From Actinopolyspora biskrensis (lineage in GTDB: Bacteria > Actinomycetota > Actinomycetes > Mycobacteriales > Pseudonocardiaceae): a stretch of DNA of 64,000 nt. A model generated the notes under the pieces. That model ran no database searches. It saw only the letters and a list, made by a program, of their open reading frames with translations, and was not told the DNA's origin. Both the position numbers and the translations under genes were made by a program. The first letter of the stretch is position 1. Each line of letters opens with the position of its first letter. Shown here one piece after another: positions 7,853 through 16,132 of this stretch. The stretch covers positions 319,583 to 383,582 of the forward strand of contig NZ_JACBYW010000004.1 of assembly GCF_013408175.1 (NCBI RefSeq). Direction: 5' to 3'.

Positions 7853-8704
7853 TCAGCTCTCGCGTTCGATCGATTCCAGTCGACGTGCGATGGTCGCCTT
7901 CGACTCGTCGGGCGACATCGCACGCTGCCGCAGAGTATCCGCCGCCGTGCGGTAGTCGGCCACGTCTTTGATCTTCCGCAGGAAAGCCGACGTGCGGTAG
8001 TGCTCCAAATGCACGATCGGTTGTTGGTCCGCGAACTCGAAGAGGATGAACGGCCCCGCGTGAGCCGGGTGCCACGTTGTCGCTCCGGCAGCCAGCATCT
8101 GGATGGTCACGTTGTCGCGGTCCGCCATCTTCAGCAGGTGGCGCAGCTGCTCGGCCATCACCTCGTCACCGCCGATCCGCTCCTGGAGCGCTGCTTCGGC
8201 GATGATCGCGACGAAGTTCGGGCAGTCCTTCCGGTCGAGGACGTCGCGCCTGCTGAGTCGGAAGGCCAACCTGGCCTCGGCGTGTTCGGAGGGGACCGTG
8301 GCCATCACCGCGCGGGCGTAGTCGCTGGTCTGCAACAGCCCGGAGATCACCAGGGTGCACATCTCGGTGATGTGGCTGGCAGAACGTTCGAAGTCGATCA
8401 GGGTCGCGAGTTCCTCGCGCATCCCAGGAACTCCGGAGGAGAGCCAGTTCGGCTCGCGCACGTTGCGCGCCATGTCGATGATGCGATCGCGTTCCGCTCC
8501 GGTGGTGCCGAGCGCTGTGAGCAGACTGGCCGTGTCCTCGGGGGACGGTGACTTCGTTCCCGATTCGTAGCGCCAGACCGTGGTGTGCCCGATTCCCAGC
8601 CTCCGTCCCAACTCGCGAACACCGAGATTGGCTTCCTCGCGTAGTTGGCGCAGTTCAGCGCCGAGCGCACGAGCGCGTGGATTCACCTGAGTGGTTCGGG
8701 CCAT
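7853..8704 (-). CDS. XRE-family regulator with DUF5753 domain
   Basis: A 283-residue protein with an N-terminal helix-turn-helix (residues about 14-70: LRQLREEANLGVRELGRRLGIGHTTVWRYE). The DUF5753 sensor region that follows has the usual YE.LIPGLLQT-like stretch, here VISGLLQTSDYARA. It is the DNA-binding half of a DUF397 pair. The likely targets are the two palindromes at 8787-8819 between this gene and the divergent operon at 8851. Confidence 0.92.
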   Translation of the reverse strand: MARTTQVNPRARALGAELRQLREEANLGVRELGRRLGIGHTTVWRYESGTKSPSPEDTASLLTALGTTGAERDRIIDMARNVREPNWLSSGVPGMREELATLIDFERSASHITEMCTLVISGLLQTSDYARAVMATVPSEHAEARLAFRLSRRDVLDRKDCPNFVAIIAEAALQERIGGDEVMAEQLRHLLKMADRDNVTIQMLAAGATTWHPAHAGPFILFEFADQQPIVHLEHYRTSAFLRKIKDVADYRTAADTLRQRAMSPDESKATIARRLESIERES

Positions 8705-8786
8705 GAACCGGATCGTATCCAGCGCCCGCTGCGCTGGGCATTCCCTCGAAAGTGGAATTGCCTCCGGGTGTGCGTCGAGCCATAGT

Positions 8787-8819
8787 GGTTCTAGAACCAG
8801 TTATTGGTTCATTGAACCA
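8787..8819. promoter_or_regulatory. Twin palindromic operators between divergent genes
   Basis: Two related palindromes, GGTTCTAGAACC (8787-8798) and TGGTTCATTGAACCA (8805-8819), share GGTTC/GAACC half-sites. Their centres are about 20 bp apart, two helical turns. The position suggests binding by the XRE regulator to control its own gene and the operon starting at 8851. Confidence 0.65.
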
Positions 8820-8850
8820 GTCGTATTCGTCGGATCCGAGGGGAAGCGAC

Positions 8851-9102
8851 ATGTCTCATCCGTTCACCTGGGTTCCCGCGGCGTGGCAGCGGCACGCGAG
8901 CAGGGATCCGGTCCCACCTCCGGCGGCGGAGTTCCCGCGGGGAGTGGTCGTCTCGACGTTGTGCGGGCAGGAGGTGACCTCGGCCAGCGGCGAGTTGGCC
9001 TGGCTGTGGGGCACCTGCCCGGACTGCGACGACGTGACGCGGGAGATCGTGGGGGTGCCGTCGCGGGCGGAGACCGCTGCCGAGGGGAGGGGGCGGTCGT
9101 GA
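8851..9102 (+). CDS. Small zinc-finger-like protein of DUF397-associated operons
   Basis: An 83-residue protein with a HWVP-like N-terminus (FTWVPAAWQRHA), a Cys in TLCGQEV and a CPDC motif (WGTCPDCDDVTREI) that could bind zinc. The start at ATG 8851 follows GGGGAAG. Similar small zinc-finger proteins recur beside XRE/DUF397 genes in Pseudonocardiaceae. It is first in a three-gene run; its stop overlaps the GTG of the next gene. Confidence 0.75.
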   Translation: MSHPFTWVPAAWQRHASRDPVPPPAAEFPRGVVVSTLCGQEVTSASGELAWLWGTCPDCDDVTREIVGVPSRAETAAEGRGRS

Positions 9103-9335
9103 GCACGCGGCACGGAGAGCTGGCCACGTTCCTGGTGCACGAGCAGTGGCGGTTGGAGCAGTTGGCCTACGACATCGCGGGGCACCGGTGCACGGCGCGG
9201 CAGTGCGCCGAGACGGCCGCGGCCGTGGAGCGGGTCTCGGCGGTGCTGCGGGACTACGCGGCGTCGCTGCCGTTCGAGCGGTTCGCGGAGGAGCCCGGTT
9301 CGTCCACCGTGGTGGAAGGCGGCTCCGATGGCTGA
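9099..9335 (+). CDS. Small helical hypothetical protein
   Basis: A 78-residue protein from GTG 9099, overlapping the preceding stop by four bases and so translationally coupled. It is predicted helical, with two Cys/His residues (GHRCTARQC) that could bind metal. The next gene starts eight bases before its stop. Its presence in the same operon suggests a role with the zinc-finger protein. No known domain. Confidence 0.65.
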   Translation: MSTRHGELATFLVHEQWRLEQLAYDIAGHRCTARQCAETAAAVERVSAVLRDYAASLPFERFAEEPGSSTVVEGGSDG

Positions 9336-9642
9336 GCCGTTCGCCGTGGTGTCCACGGCGCTGGTGCTGGCCGTGACGGCGGTCGTGCTGGGGGTTTCCG
9401 GTCAGCGGGCCGAGCGCCGTCCCCGGCACGCGGGCGGTTCCGGGCCCGCGGCCCGCCGGGCGGCGGTGCTGCGGACGGAACGGCTCGCCGGGGCGGACCC
9501 GCCCACGGTCGAGCTGATCGCCTGGCCCGCCGTGGACCCGGACAGGTACTGGCGCTCCCGCTGCGCGGCTTCCCCGCCGGCCGGGGAGGACCCGACCCTG
9601 GCGCTGCTGCGCCGGGTGCGCGACGGGCTCCGCGAGTTGTGA
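9328..9642 (+). CDS. Small membrane-anchored hypothetical protein
   Basis: A 104-residue protein with one N-terminal transmembrane helix (VVSTALVLAVTAVVLGVSG) and a basic, Arg-rich cytoplasmic tail ending LLRRVRDGLREL. It overlaps the preceding gene, so it is the third member of the operon. The last 22 bases including the stop recur exactly at 11601-11622, evidence of a decayed paralogue. Function unknown. Confidence 0.65.
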   Translation: MAEPFAVVSTALVLAVTAVVLGVSGQRAERRPRHAGGSGPAARRAAVLRTERLAGADPPTVELIAWPAVDPDRYWRSRCAASPPAGEDPTLALLRRVRDGLREL

Positions 9643-9724
9643 CGTCCGCCGAACACCGGCTTTCCCGATCGCGGCCGTGGCTCCACGTTGAGCGGTAGGG
9701 TCGCGAGCCGTGGAAGGAGGAGCG

Positions 9725-10132
9725 ATGCGCATAGGCGAGCTGGCCGAACGAACCGGCGCGAGCCGCCGGTCCATCCGCTACTACGAGCAGCAGGGGCTGC
9801 TGAGCGCCACCCGCACCAGCAACGGGTGGCGCGAGTACGACGAGAAGGCCGTCAACCGGGTCTCGAACGTGCGGGAGCTGATCAGGGCCGGGCTGACCGT
9901 CGAGGACATCCAACACGTGGTGGCCTGCCTGGACAAGAAGACGGAGGACTTCATGTCCTGCGACGACCCGGGCGACGCGCTGTCGATGTACGAGGCCCGG
10001 CTGGCCGATGTGGACGAGAAGGCCGCTGAACTGCAACGGCAGCGCAGCGAGCTGAGCGCCAAGATCGCCCGGCTTCGCTCCGGTGCGCGCAGCACGGAGG
10101 AGTTCGTCGAGTCGCTGAGCTCGAGCGCGTGA
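9725..10132 (+). CDS. MerR-family transcriptional regulator
   Basis: A 135-residue MerR protein: winged HTH (MRIGELAERTGASRRSIRYYEQQGLL), then a dimerisation coiled coil. The start at ATG 9725 has GGAGGAG just upstream. It has one Cys (FMSCDD) and no metal-binding Cys cluster, so an organic effector or drug is more likely than a metal. It lies directly before an MFS exporter with a MerR-type promoter and probably activates that gene. Confidence 0.9.
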   Translation: MRIGELAERTGASRRSIRYYEQQGLLSATRTSNGWREYDEKAVNRVSNVRELIRAGLTVEDIQHVVACLDKKTEDFMSCDDPGDALSMYEARLADVDEKAAELQRQRSELSAKIARLRSGARSTEEFVESLSSSA

Positions 10133-10151
10133 AGGAACGCCGCACGCACGC

Positions 10152-10183
10152 TTGACCCTCACACGGGTGTCAGTACCTAGCGT
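10152..10183 (+). promoter_or_regulatory. MerR-type promoter with imperfect dyad
   Basis: TTGACC (10152-10157) and a possible -10 TAGCGT (10178-10183) are 20 bases apart, the stretched spacing of MerR-activated promoters. The spacer holds an imperfect dyad, CCTCACAC-GG-GTGTCAGT. Transcription would begin within about ten bases of the MFS start. Confidence 0.6.
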
Positions 10184-10191
10184 GCGCGCAC

Positions 10192-11484
10192 ATGAGCCGA
10201 AAAACGAGTTCCGGGCGGGCCACGGCGCTGCCCGGCTGGCTGTACGTGCTGTTCCTGGCCCTGCTGGCGACCGGCACCGACGAGTTCATCATCGCCGGGA
10301 TACTCCCGGAGGTCGCCTCCGACCTCGACGTCGGCACCTCGGCCGCGGGGCAGCTGGTCACCGCTTTCGCCGTGGTGTACGCGCTGAGCGCCCCCGTGCT
10401 CGCCGTGGTCTTCGGCCGCTTCGCGAAACGCTCCCTCATGGTGGGCGGCCTCGTGGTCTTCGTGCTGGCCAACGCGGGGGCGGCGCTCGCTCCGGGATAT
10501 CCCGAACTCATGGCGTGCCGCGTCGTGGCGGCGCTCGCCGCGGCCGTCGTCACCTCAGCCGCCTTCACCACGGCAGCGGAGGGAGCTCCGGACGGGATGA
10601 GCGGGCGGTACCTGAGCGTCGCCACGGCGGGAATGACCGCGGCCCTGTTCACGGGAGTTCCGCTGGGGTCCTGGCTGGGCGGAGTCCTCGGCTGGCGGGC
10701 CACGTTCTGGCTGATCGCGGTGGTGGCCGCCGTCGCCGCGGCCGGACTGCTCGGCACCGCTCCCCGGATCGGAGGCAGCGCACCGGCACCACTGCGGGAA
10801 CGGCTGGCCCCGCTGCGCAGCACGGCCGTGCTGCGCCTCGTGGCGGTGACCTTCCTCGCCGGCAGCGGCGGCCTCATGTTCTACACCTACCTGAGCGCCT
10901 ACGTCGCCAGGACCGCCTCCGAGTCCCACACCCTGCTGTCGCTGATGCTGCTCGTCGTGGGGGTGGCGGGCTTGGCCGGTGCGCTGCTGTCCGGACGGGC
11001 CAGTGACGCCCTCGGGCCTCGGCGGGGGCTGCACCTCGTGATCGGTGGGCACGTGATCGCGCTGGCGCTCGCCGCCGGAATCGGGTTCGGCGGCGTCGGC
11101 GGTCCGCTGGTCGTCGGGGCGGTAGTCGCGTTCTGGTCCGTCTTCGCGTGGGGACTCAATCCCCCCATCCAGGGCAGCATCATGCGAGCCGCCGGGCCCG
11201 AGGCGGGCATGCCCGCCCTCGCGCTCAACATATCGGGTCTCTACCTCGGGACCGGCGTGGCCGGAGCGCTGGGCGGAATCCTGGTCGCGGCCACCGACGT
11301 CCGCTTCGTTCCCCTGCTCGCCTCCGGGCTGCTGCTGGTCTCCTTCCTGCTCACGCTTCCGCGGTCGCCCGGCGCGGCGGGAGGCCGAGCTTCGAGGAGG
11401 GCGGAGCGGCCGGACGGATCGCCGTCCCGGTCTTCGGCTCCTCCCGACTCCACGGGCCGGGAACCGGCCGCGGTGGAGCAGTGA
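10192..11484 (+). CDS. MFS drug exporter, DHA1 family
   Basis: A 430-residue transporter with twelve hydrophobic segments and the DHA1/AraJ-like start LALLATGTDEFIIAGILPEVASDL (split here: TGTDEFIIAG, ILPEVASDL). The antiporter motif near segment five is present (GVPLGSWLGGVLGWRATF), and a conserved RRGL loop occurs in the middle. The C-terminal 45 residues are hydrophilic. The MerR gene and promoter upstream suggest inducible efflux of a small molecule; substrate unknown. Confidence 0.88.
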   Translation: MSRKTSSGRATALPGWLYVLFLALLATGTDEFIIAGILPEVASDLDVGTSAAGQLVTAFAVVYALSAPVLAVVFGRFAKRSLMVGGLVVFVLANAGAALAPGYPELMACRVVAALAAAVVTSAAFTTAAEGAPDGMSGRYLSVATAGMTAALFTGVPLGSWLGGVLGWRATFWLIAVVAAVAAAGLLGTAPRIGGSAPAPLRERLAPLRSTAVLRLVAVTFLAGSGGLMFYTYLSAYVARTASESHTLLSLMLLVVGVAGLAGALLSGRASDALGPRRGLHLVIGGHVIALALAAGIGFGGVGGPLVVGAVVAFWSVFAWGLNPPIQGSIMRAAGPEAGMPALALNISGLYLGTGVAGALGGILVAATDVRFVPLLASGLLLVSFLLTLPRSPGAAGGRASRRAERPDGSPSRSSAPPDSTGREPAAVEQ

Positions 11485-11568
11485 TCGGACCGAACTCGGC
11501 GGCCGGTTCCGGCGCTGTGCCGGGGCGGTGGGGTGGTGTCGCGGACGGGTGGGCTTGACCGGTGGGGA

Positions 11569-11622
11569 GTGCCCGTCCCGGCACTGCCGCACCGCGTCCG
11601 CGACGGGCTCCGCGAGTTGTGA
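11569..11622 (+). pseudogene. Remnant of a paralogue of the 9328-9642 gene
   Basis: In frame to the TGA at 11620 it reads VPALPHRVRDGLREL, against TLALLRRVRDGLREL at the end of the gene at 9328. Twenty-two bases are identical. No upstream homologous frame is intact. The rest of 11485-11808 shows no supported gene. Confidence 0.45.
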
Positions 11623-11808
11623 GCTGTGGGGTCGCCTCGGCCGCCCTGCCCGTGAGATGGGGGCATCCGTTCGGCTCCGAGCTCCCGGACATCGGAGATC
11701 CGGCCGCGTCCACGGAAGGAGAGATTCGAGAAGTCCCGCCGGGAGCGAGCAGCCTGCGGACGCGGGTGTGGTGACCGGCGGCGTCACGAGCACTTCCGCC
11801 CGGGAGGT

Positions 11809-12090
11809 TCAGCTTCGAGCGGCTCCGCGCTCGCGCAGCTCGTCGGCGAGCCGGAGGTTGTGGTCCCGGATCCAACCGGGGATGAGGAAGGCGTCGACGA
11901 TTATCCAGACGGCGGTGACGACGCTTCCGATGACGGTCACCGTGCACACCAGCTGCGCCACCGCGGTCCCCACGCGCTTTCCGTAGAACCGGTGAGCACC
12001 GAACATGCCCAGGAAGATCCACAGCACGTAACTGACCACCAGGGACTTCTGCCTGGCCTGGTACTCCATCAAGTCGTAGTCCGAGTTCAT
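11809..12090 (-). CDS. TM2-domain membrane protein
   Basis: A 93-residue TM2 protein: two transmembrane helices around the motif LGMFGAHRFYGKRVGTAVAQLV and a second segment ending in WIIVDAFLIPGWIRDHN. The start at ATG 12090 has AAGGAC upstream. TM2 proteins are small inner-membrane proteins without an assigned general function. It appears monocistronic. Confidence 0.9.
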   Translation of the reverse strand: MNSDYDLMEYQARQKSLVVSYVLWIFLGMFGAHRFYGKRVGTAVAQLVCTVTVIGSVVTAVWIIVDAFLIPGWIRDHNLRLADELRERGAARS

Positions 12091-12543
12091 CGGGGAAGGT
12101 CCTTTCGGAGCAGCTTGTGTTGAGCCGATTCATCGTAAGTGCTGCTCCGGACGGCGCCTTATCTAGGAGGGACCGCCCGGCTCCCCGGATGTGGTGGGCC
12201 GCTGCCGCAGGTGCCATGAGGAGTGATCACGAAGTAGTGTGGTGTTCGTCCGTTGTGGCCGTGATCATCGTTCGGTGCGGTGATCGCCGGTTTTTCCCGA
12301 GCGAGACCGGTGGTTCTTTCCGCGTGATCGCCCCGTGAACCGTCTCGGTTTGGCGCTGGTGGAGGACACCGTGCCCGAGGGGCGGCAAGCGGTGGGGCGT
12401 GGTTCGGCCGTGTCGGTGAGTCGAGCGCCGCGGACCTCCGTCGCCGCGTCGAGGCTGTTGAGGCGACCGCGCCGGTGACCGTACCGCGTGGTGCCGGTCG
12501 GTTGGCCGTTTTCGTCCGCCGGAGTGCCCGGAGGTCCGGGCCG
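12091..12543. other. Intergenic region, no gene seen
   Basis: Open frames on both strands have shadow-like composition and no ribosome site. It should contain the promoter of the TM2 gene at its left edge and the 3' end region of the PAS-GGDEF gene at its right. I see no structured RNA or strong inverted repeat. Confidence 0.5.
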
Positions 12544-13776
12544 TTACCCGAAGCGGGCGGGTTTGCGCGCGTACATGTCGCGGTCGGCGCTGGCAAGCAG
12601 GGCATGAGAGGTTGTCGACGGGTCGCACGTGGTGGTCAGCCCCACGCTGGCGCCCAACTTGACCCGTCGGCAGGAGGCCGGGGCCGCGGCGTTCAGCTGT
12701 TGGGCGATCCGGGTGCGCAGCTCCTCGGCTTGGGCGTGGTCGGCCAGGGCGGCGAGCACGACGAACTCGTCACCACCGATGCGGGCCACGGTGTCGCTGG
12801 AACGTACGGCGCTCGACACTTCGTGCGCGGCGGCTTGCAGGACACGGTCGCCGGTGTCGTGCCCGTAGCGGTCGTTGATCGGTTTGAACCCGTCGAGGTC
12901 GATCATGAGGACGGCGAGTACGCCGCCCTGCTCCGGGAGCTTCGTGAGTTCCTGCTGGAACCGGTCGAGAAGCAGGGAGCGGTTGGCCAGACCGGTCAGC
13001 GGGTCGTGCAGCGCCATGCGGGTCAGCTCGGCCAGCCGCCCCTCGTCCACCTGAGCATCGTCCCCGAGCGCCTCGTACTGGCTGACCACGTAGGCGGGCC
13101 GGTCGTCCAGTCCCTGGACCACGCCGATGCGGGTCAGGGTCCAGAACGGGTGTCCGTCCCGGTGCCGGAGGCAGAGCTCCAGGCTGGCCGACTCGGTGCG
13201 GCCCTCCCTGAACTGGGCGTACAGCGAGTCCATCTGCGCCTTGTCGCCGTTGTAGACCAGATCGCTGCCACGTTGCCCCAGCAGCTCGTCCCGGGGGTAC
13301 CCGACCAGCTCGCACAACCTGGCGTTGACCTCGGTGCAGCGCCCCTCCAAGTCCATCAGGGCCATGCCGATCGGGGCATCGCCCAGTGTCCGGCGCCAGA
13401 GCAGCTCGGCCCCGTACCGGTCGGTGATGTCGTGGAACTGGGAGACGATCAGGTGCGGGGTGTCGTCCGACGTTCTGAGCAGCGAGCTGGTGACGAGTAC
13501 CAGGACGACGTTGCCGTCCGAGCGCAGGAGCCGCTTCTCCGCCGAGAAGCTGTCGATCCTTCCCGCCTCCAAGTTCTGGATCGTCTCCTTGGCCAGAGCG
13601 TAGTCATCCGGATGGGTGACTTCCGCGGGCAGCAGTTCGAGCAGCCGCTCCCGTTCGTAACCGAGCAGGCGGCACATGGCCGGGTTGACGTCCACGTGCC
13701 GGCCGTGCAGGTCGATCAGCGCGATGGGACCGGCGAGCTGTTTCCACAGCGTCTCCCACGGCACCGTGTCGCTCAT
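12544..13776 (-). CDS. PAS-PAS-GGDEF diguanylate cyclase
   Basis: A 410-residue cytoplasmic protein. It has two PAS domains (about 5-125: IALIDLHGRHVDVNPAMCRLLGY; about 130-245: GMALMDLEGRCTEVNARLCELVGY), then a GGDEF domain (about 255-405) with DPLTGLANR, DLDGFKPINDRYGH and an intact GGDEF motif. It should make cyclic di-GMP in response to a ligand or redox signal sensed by the PAS domains. No EAL domain or RxxD inhibitory site is obvious. Monocistronic. Confidence 0.93.
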   Translation of the reverse strand: MSDTVPWETLWKQLAGPIALIDLHGRHVDVNPAMCRLLGYERERLLELLPAEVTHPDDYALAKETIQNLEAGRIDSFSAEKRLLRSDGNVVLVLVTSSLLRTSDDTPHLIVSQFHDITDRYGAELLWRRTLGDAPIGMALMDLEGRCTEVNARLCELVGYPRDELLGQRGSDLVYNGDKAQMDSLYAQFREGRTESASLELCLRHRDGHPFWTLTRIGVVQGLDDRPAYVVSQYEALGDDAQVDEGRLAELTRMALHDPLTGLANRSLLLDRFQQELTKLPEQGGVLAVLMIDLDGFKPINDRYGHDTGDRVLQAAAHEVSSAVRSSDTVARIGGDEFVVLAALADHAQAEELRTRIAQQLNAAAPASCRRVKLGASVGLTTTCDPSTTSHALLASADRDMYARKPARFG

Positions 13777-14049
13777 GTTCCGCCCCCGGTTTCCACGACT
13801 CCCACGCTAGCTGCCCCGGGAACACATCACGACCGGTGAGCTTCCCGGATCGGGCCCTGCCGAGTTCAAGATCCCAGCCTCCGGTGTGCGGAGCGCGGAG
13901 AGGTTCCGCGGGACCACTCGTCCGTGGTCGCTTGCCAGCGGGCGGACTTCGGCGGTCGGTTGCTCGTGCTCGGAGTATTCGCACCGGCGGTCCGAACGGA
14001 CGCATCTGATGAGGCCGGGCGTTCTACTAGCGGGATCGCGGCCTATAGC

Positions 14050-14104
14050 CGTGCGCTGGGGTGATGTGCCCTCGGCAGGATTCGAACCTGCGACACCCGC
14101 TTTA
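14050..14104. repeat. Left attachment site (att direct repeat)
   Basis: 55 bp identical to 28793-28847. It contains a truncated tRNA-Arg 3' half (14067-14104: acceptor, T-arm and part of the anticodon stem) that was displaced by integration. It stops at the T of the anticodon region and is followed by element sequence TGGGACGAGG. Confidence 0.95.
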
Positions 14105-14221
14105 TGGGACGAGGCTTCGCATCGTCTGTCGTCGTCGGTCAGTCCTTGGTGTGCGCTGGGGCGGAGCGCGTAGGTGAGGACTTGTTACATGGCGGTAGCA
14201 GTGGACGTTTGCCGTTGTTTT

Positions 14222-14238
14222 GTGGGGGTAAAGTGGGG
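14222..14238 (+). repeat. Tandem GTGGGG motif, putative integrase arm site (left)
   Basis: GTGGGGGTAAAGTGGGG, 118 bases inside the left att. It matches 28745-28761 near the right att with one difference, and is in the same orientation. The position fits arm-type binding sites of a tyrosine integrase. Confidence 0.5.
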
Positions 14239-14252
14239 ACGCTTTGAGGGGA

Positions 14253-14369
14253 TCACATCCTGAACTCGTGGAGTAATGATTCCTCTTCTGGGAGATCAAG
14301 AAGAGCTGGCCTCATAGCCTTCTTGGTGACGCTGGCCAGTGAAAACGCCACTTCTTTGGTCAGCGCCAT
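14253..14369 (-). CDS. Possible 38-aa peptide at the element's left end
   Basis: ATG at 14369 opens a frame reading MALTKEVAFSLASVTKKA and ending LPEEESLLHEFRM. The amphipathic, protein-like composition stands out from its surroundings, but no good ribosome site is visible and the opposite strand is also open. It could be the remnant of a longer gene. Not recognised. Confidence 0.3.
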   Translation of the reverse strand: MALTKEVAFSLASVTKKAMRPALLDLPEEESLLHEFRM

Positions 14370-14770
14370 TTTGTCGCTCGGCGGTGTCATACGGCCTGTA
14401 GGAGACCTGGCGACCACAGGCGACCACATTGACGGATGCGGGAGTTTGGGGCCAATGGGGGGTCTGAGTAGTAGCGGTACAGGATTTGGCGCTAGGCATG
14501 GCTTCGGCTGGTGATCGAGGTGTCGACACACAGCTGTGGAGCGGCTGGGACGGTCCCGGCCCCCTGTTCCCGCTGCTGTAACCAGGAAGGAAGGTCGTTA
14601 CCGGAGGATCCTGCACTCCTACTACTCAGACCCCGGAAGGATTGAACGATGCTGCTGGTCAGCAGGCTGATTTAGCTTGCTCTGGATGCCGGTCGAGTGC
14701 TGATCTCTGACGCTGTGAGCAGCATCGATACTCGCTGGCGTTTAATCTGTCATGACTGTTCCCCAGATCC

Positions 14771-16024
14771 TTACTCCGGGCGGAGGGCCATGCCATGCAA
14801 CTGATGCGGCCCTTCGAGAAGATCAGACATACCCGGCAGGCTCGTGTGCATGAGGCTCTCTCCGGTGCTCTGGTCGTAGATCCGTAGCTCCGGTTCGTCC
14901 TCGTCCGAGGTCTGTGTAATCAGGGCCAAGCGGTCGTCGTGGATGGTCGCGCTGACCTCGCTGCTGCGCGGCACGATCTCGTCTTCGAGAGGGAACTCTT
15001 CGACCGTCTTTCCCGTGTCGATGTCGGTCCGCATGAATGCCTGGCGATCGAGCGAAGCCCACAAAAAGCTCTGGCCGTCGTCCGAGAGAACTGTACTGTC
15101 GAGGATGGCGAGGCCGTAAGAACTGTTCGGCCGAACGCTTTTTCCGTTCGCATCAGTGAGTGGCGTCTCGACCACCTCACCAGTGGAGACGTCCCAGGCT
15201 CGAAGGGCAACCGGCCGCTCAGGATTCCCGCTGTCATCGGCAACCGCAGCCAAGTGGTACATCGTCCCCTCTCGACAGGGCGCATCATGGTTCTGCTGTG
15301 CGGAACCCGAGACCGGCGCCATCCCGACGAGTCGCTCGTTCTGGCCGGCAGCATCCGCTTCGGGCAAGTCTGATGAGTTGGAATCGTCACCGGAGAGACG
15401 AGTCAGCATGAACGACGCCGGCCCATGGGTGCCCCGGATTTCGAGTCCTTGTTTGGAGGCCACCTGCTCATAGTCTCCGGAGGGCTGAGCCAGACCGTAG
15501 ATCTCACCGTCGCAGGAGCTGGCTACTTGGTAGTAGCCCTCGACATTCTTCCGGCTCGATGCGCCGTCAGCATGGGTCACCAGCTGCTCGGTATAGCCGA
15601 CTCCTGTGGTTCCTTCATTGAACAGGCCGATGAAGCCGCCGTCGCCCGTCGGGAACAGCGCGTGCTGTGATGGGGCCTTGGGGCTGTCGGTGGTACGCAG
15701 TCCTTCATCGGTGAGCTGATAGTCCTGCTCAGTGTCGGAGAAGAACAGCCCGTCCTCCGACCACCCGATCGCCGCGGTATCCATGCCGGAGGTTTCGACG
15801 ACGCTGATCTCTCCCACCTCGTCGACCAGGACGAGGTGCCCCGCGGACGAATCCCCGACGTCCTGCGCCGGAGGACTAACGTAGGCGGCAGCCCGAACGC
15901 CGTCCAAGGTCACATCCTGCGGCTCCTCGACATCCGCCGAAGGACCAAAGCATGCCGACGTGGTCAGCAGGACTATGGCGAGCCCAACCGTTGCGCGTGT
16001 AGAAGAGAACGAAGATCGAGTCAT
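14771..16024 (-). CDS. Secreted lipoprotein, possibly beta-propeller
   Basis: A 417-residue protein. ATG 16024 with GGAG nearby gives a lipoprotein signal peptide (VGLAIVLLTTSAC, lipobox TSAC with the lipidated Cys at about residue 25). The mature part has repeating beta-strand blocks around D/S-W or D-G turns (IGWSEDGLFFSDTE; LSDDGQSFLWASLDR; RIYDQSTGESLMH), suggesting a beta-propeller-like fold. GC is visibly below neighbouring core genes. It is cargo of the element. It lies 108 bases downstream of the secreted NlpC/P60-type gene on the same strand and could be its partner. Function unknown. Confidence 0.8.
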   Translation of the reverse strand: MTRSSFSSTRATVGLAIVLLTTSACFGPSADVEEPQDVTLDGVRAAAYVSPPAQDVGDSSAGHLVLVDEVGEISVVETSGMDTAAIGWSEDGLFFSDTEQDYQLTDEGLRTTDSPKAPSQHALFPTGDGGFIGLFNEGTTGVGYTEQLVTHADGASSRKNVEGYYQVASSCDGEIYGLAQPSGDYEQVASKQGLEIRGTHGPASFMLTRLSGDDSNSSDLPEADAAGQNERLVGMAPVSGSAQQNHDAPCREGTMYHLAAVADDSGNPERPVALRAWDVSTGEVVETPLTDANGKSVRPNSSYGLAILDSTVLSDDGQSFLWASLDRQAFMRTDIDTGKTVEEFPLEDEIVPRSSEVSATIHDDRLALITQTSDEDEPELRIYDQSTGESLMHTSLPGMSDLLEGPHQLHGMALRPE

Positions 16025-16132
16025 GTGGCTCCCGAAATATACGAAGCTGCGGTAGAGCATCATCCGCAATTTCGCGGATGATACCCCACCGCATGGAATA
16101 CCTATTGCCCATTACCGGGCGAGCTGTGTCGA

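Larger units (their letters stand above)
14105..14770. other. Left end of the element, no strongly supported gene
   Basis: It contains the end sequence shared with the relic (14103-14135), the tandem GTGGGG motif at 14222-14238 and one weak small frame (14253-14369, minus). The GC content is lower than the chromosome. Otherwise nothing is supported. Confidence 0.5.

Noticed and set aside
14323-14514. Plus-strand 63-aa glycine-rich frame, possible secreted or RiPP-like peptide
   Set aside because: TTG start without ribosome site, no modifying enzymes nearby, and it overlaps a more protein-like minus-strand frame.
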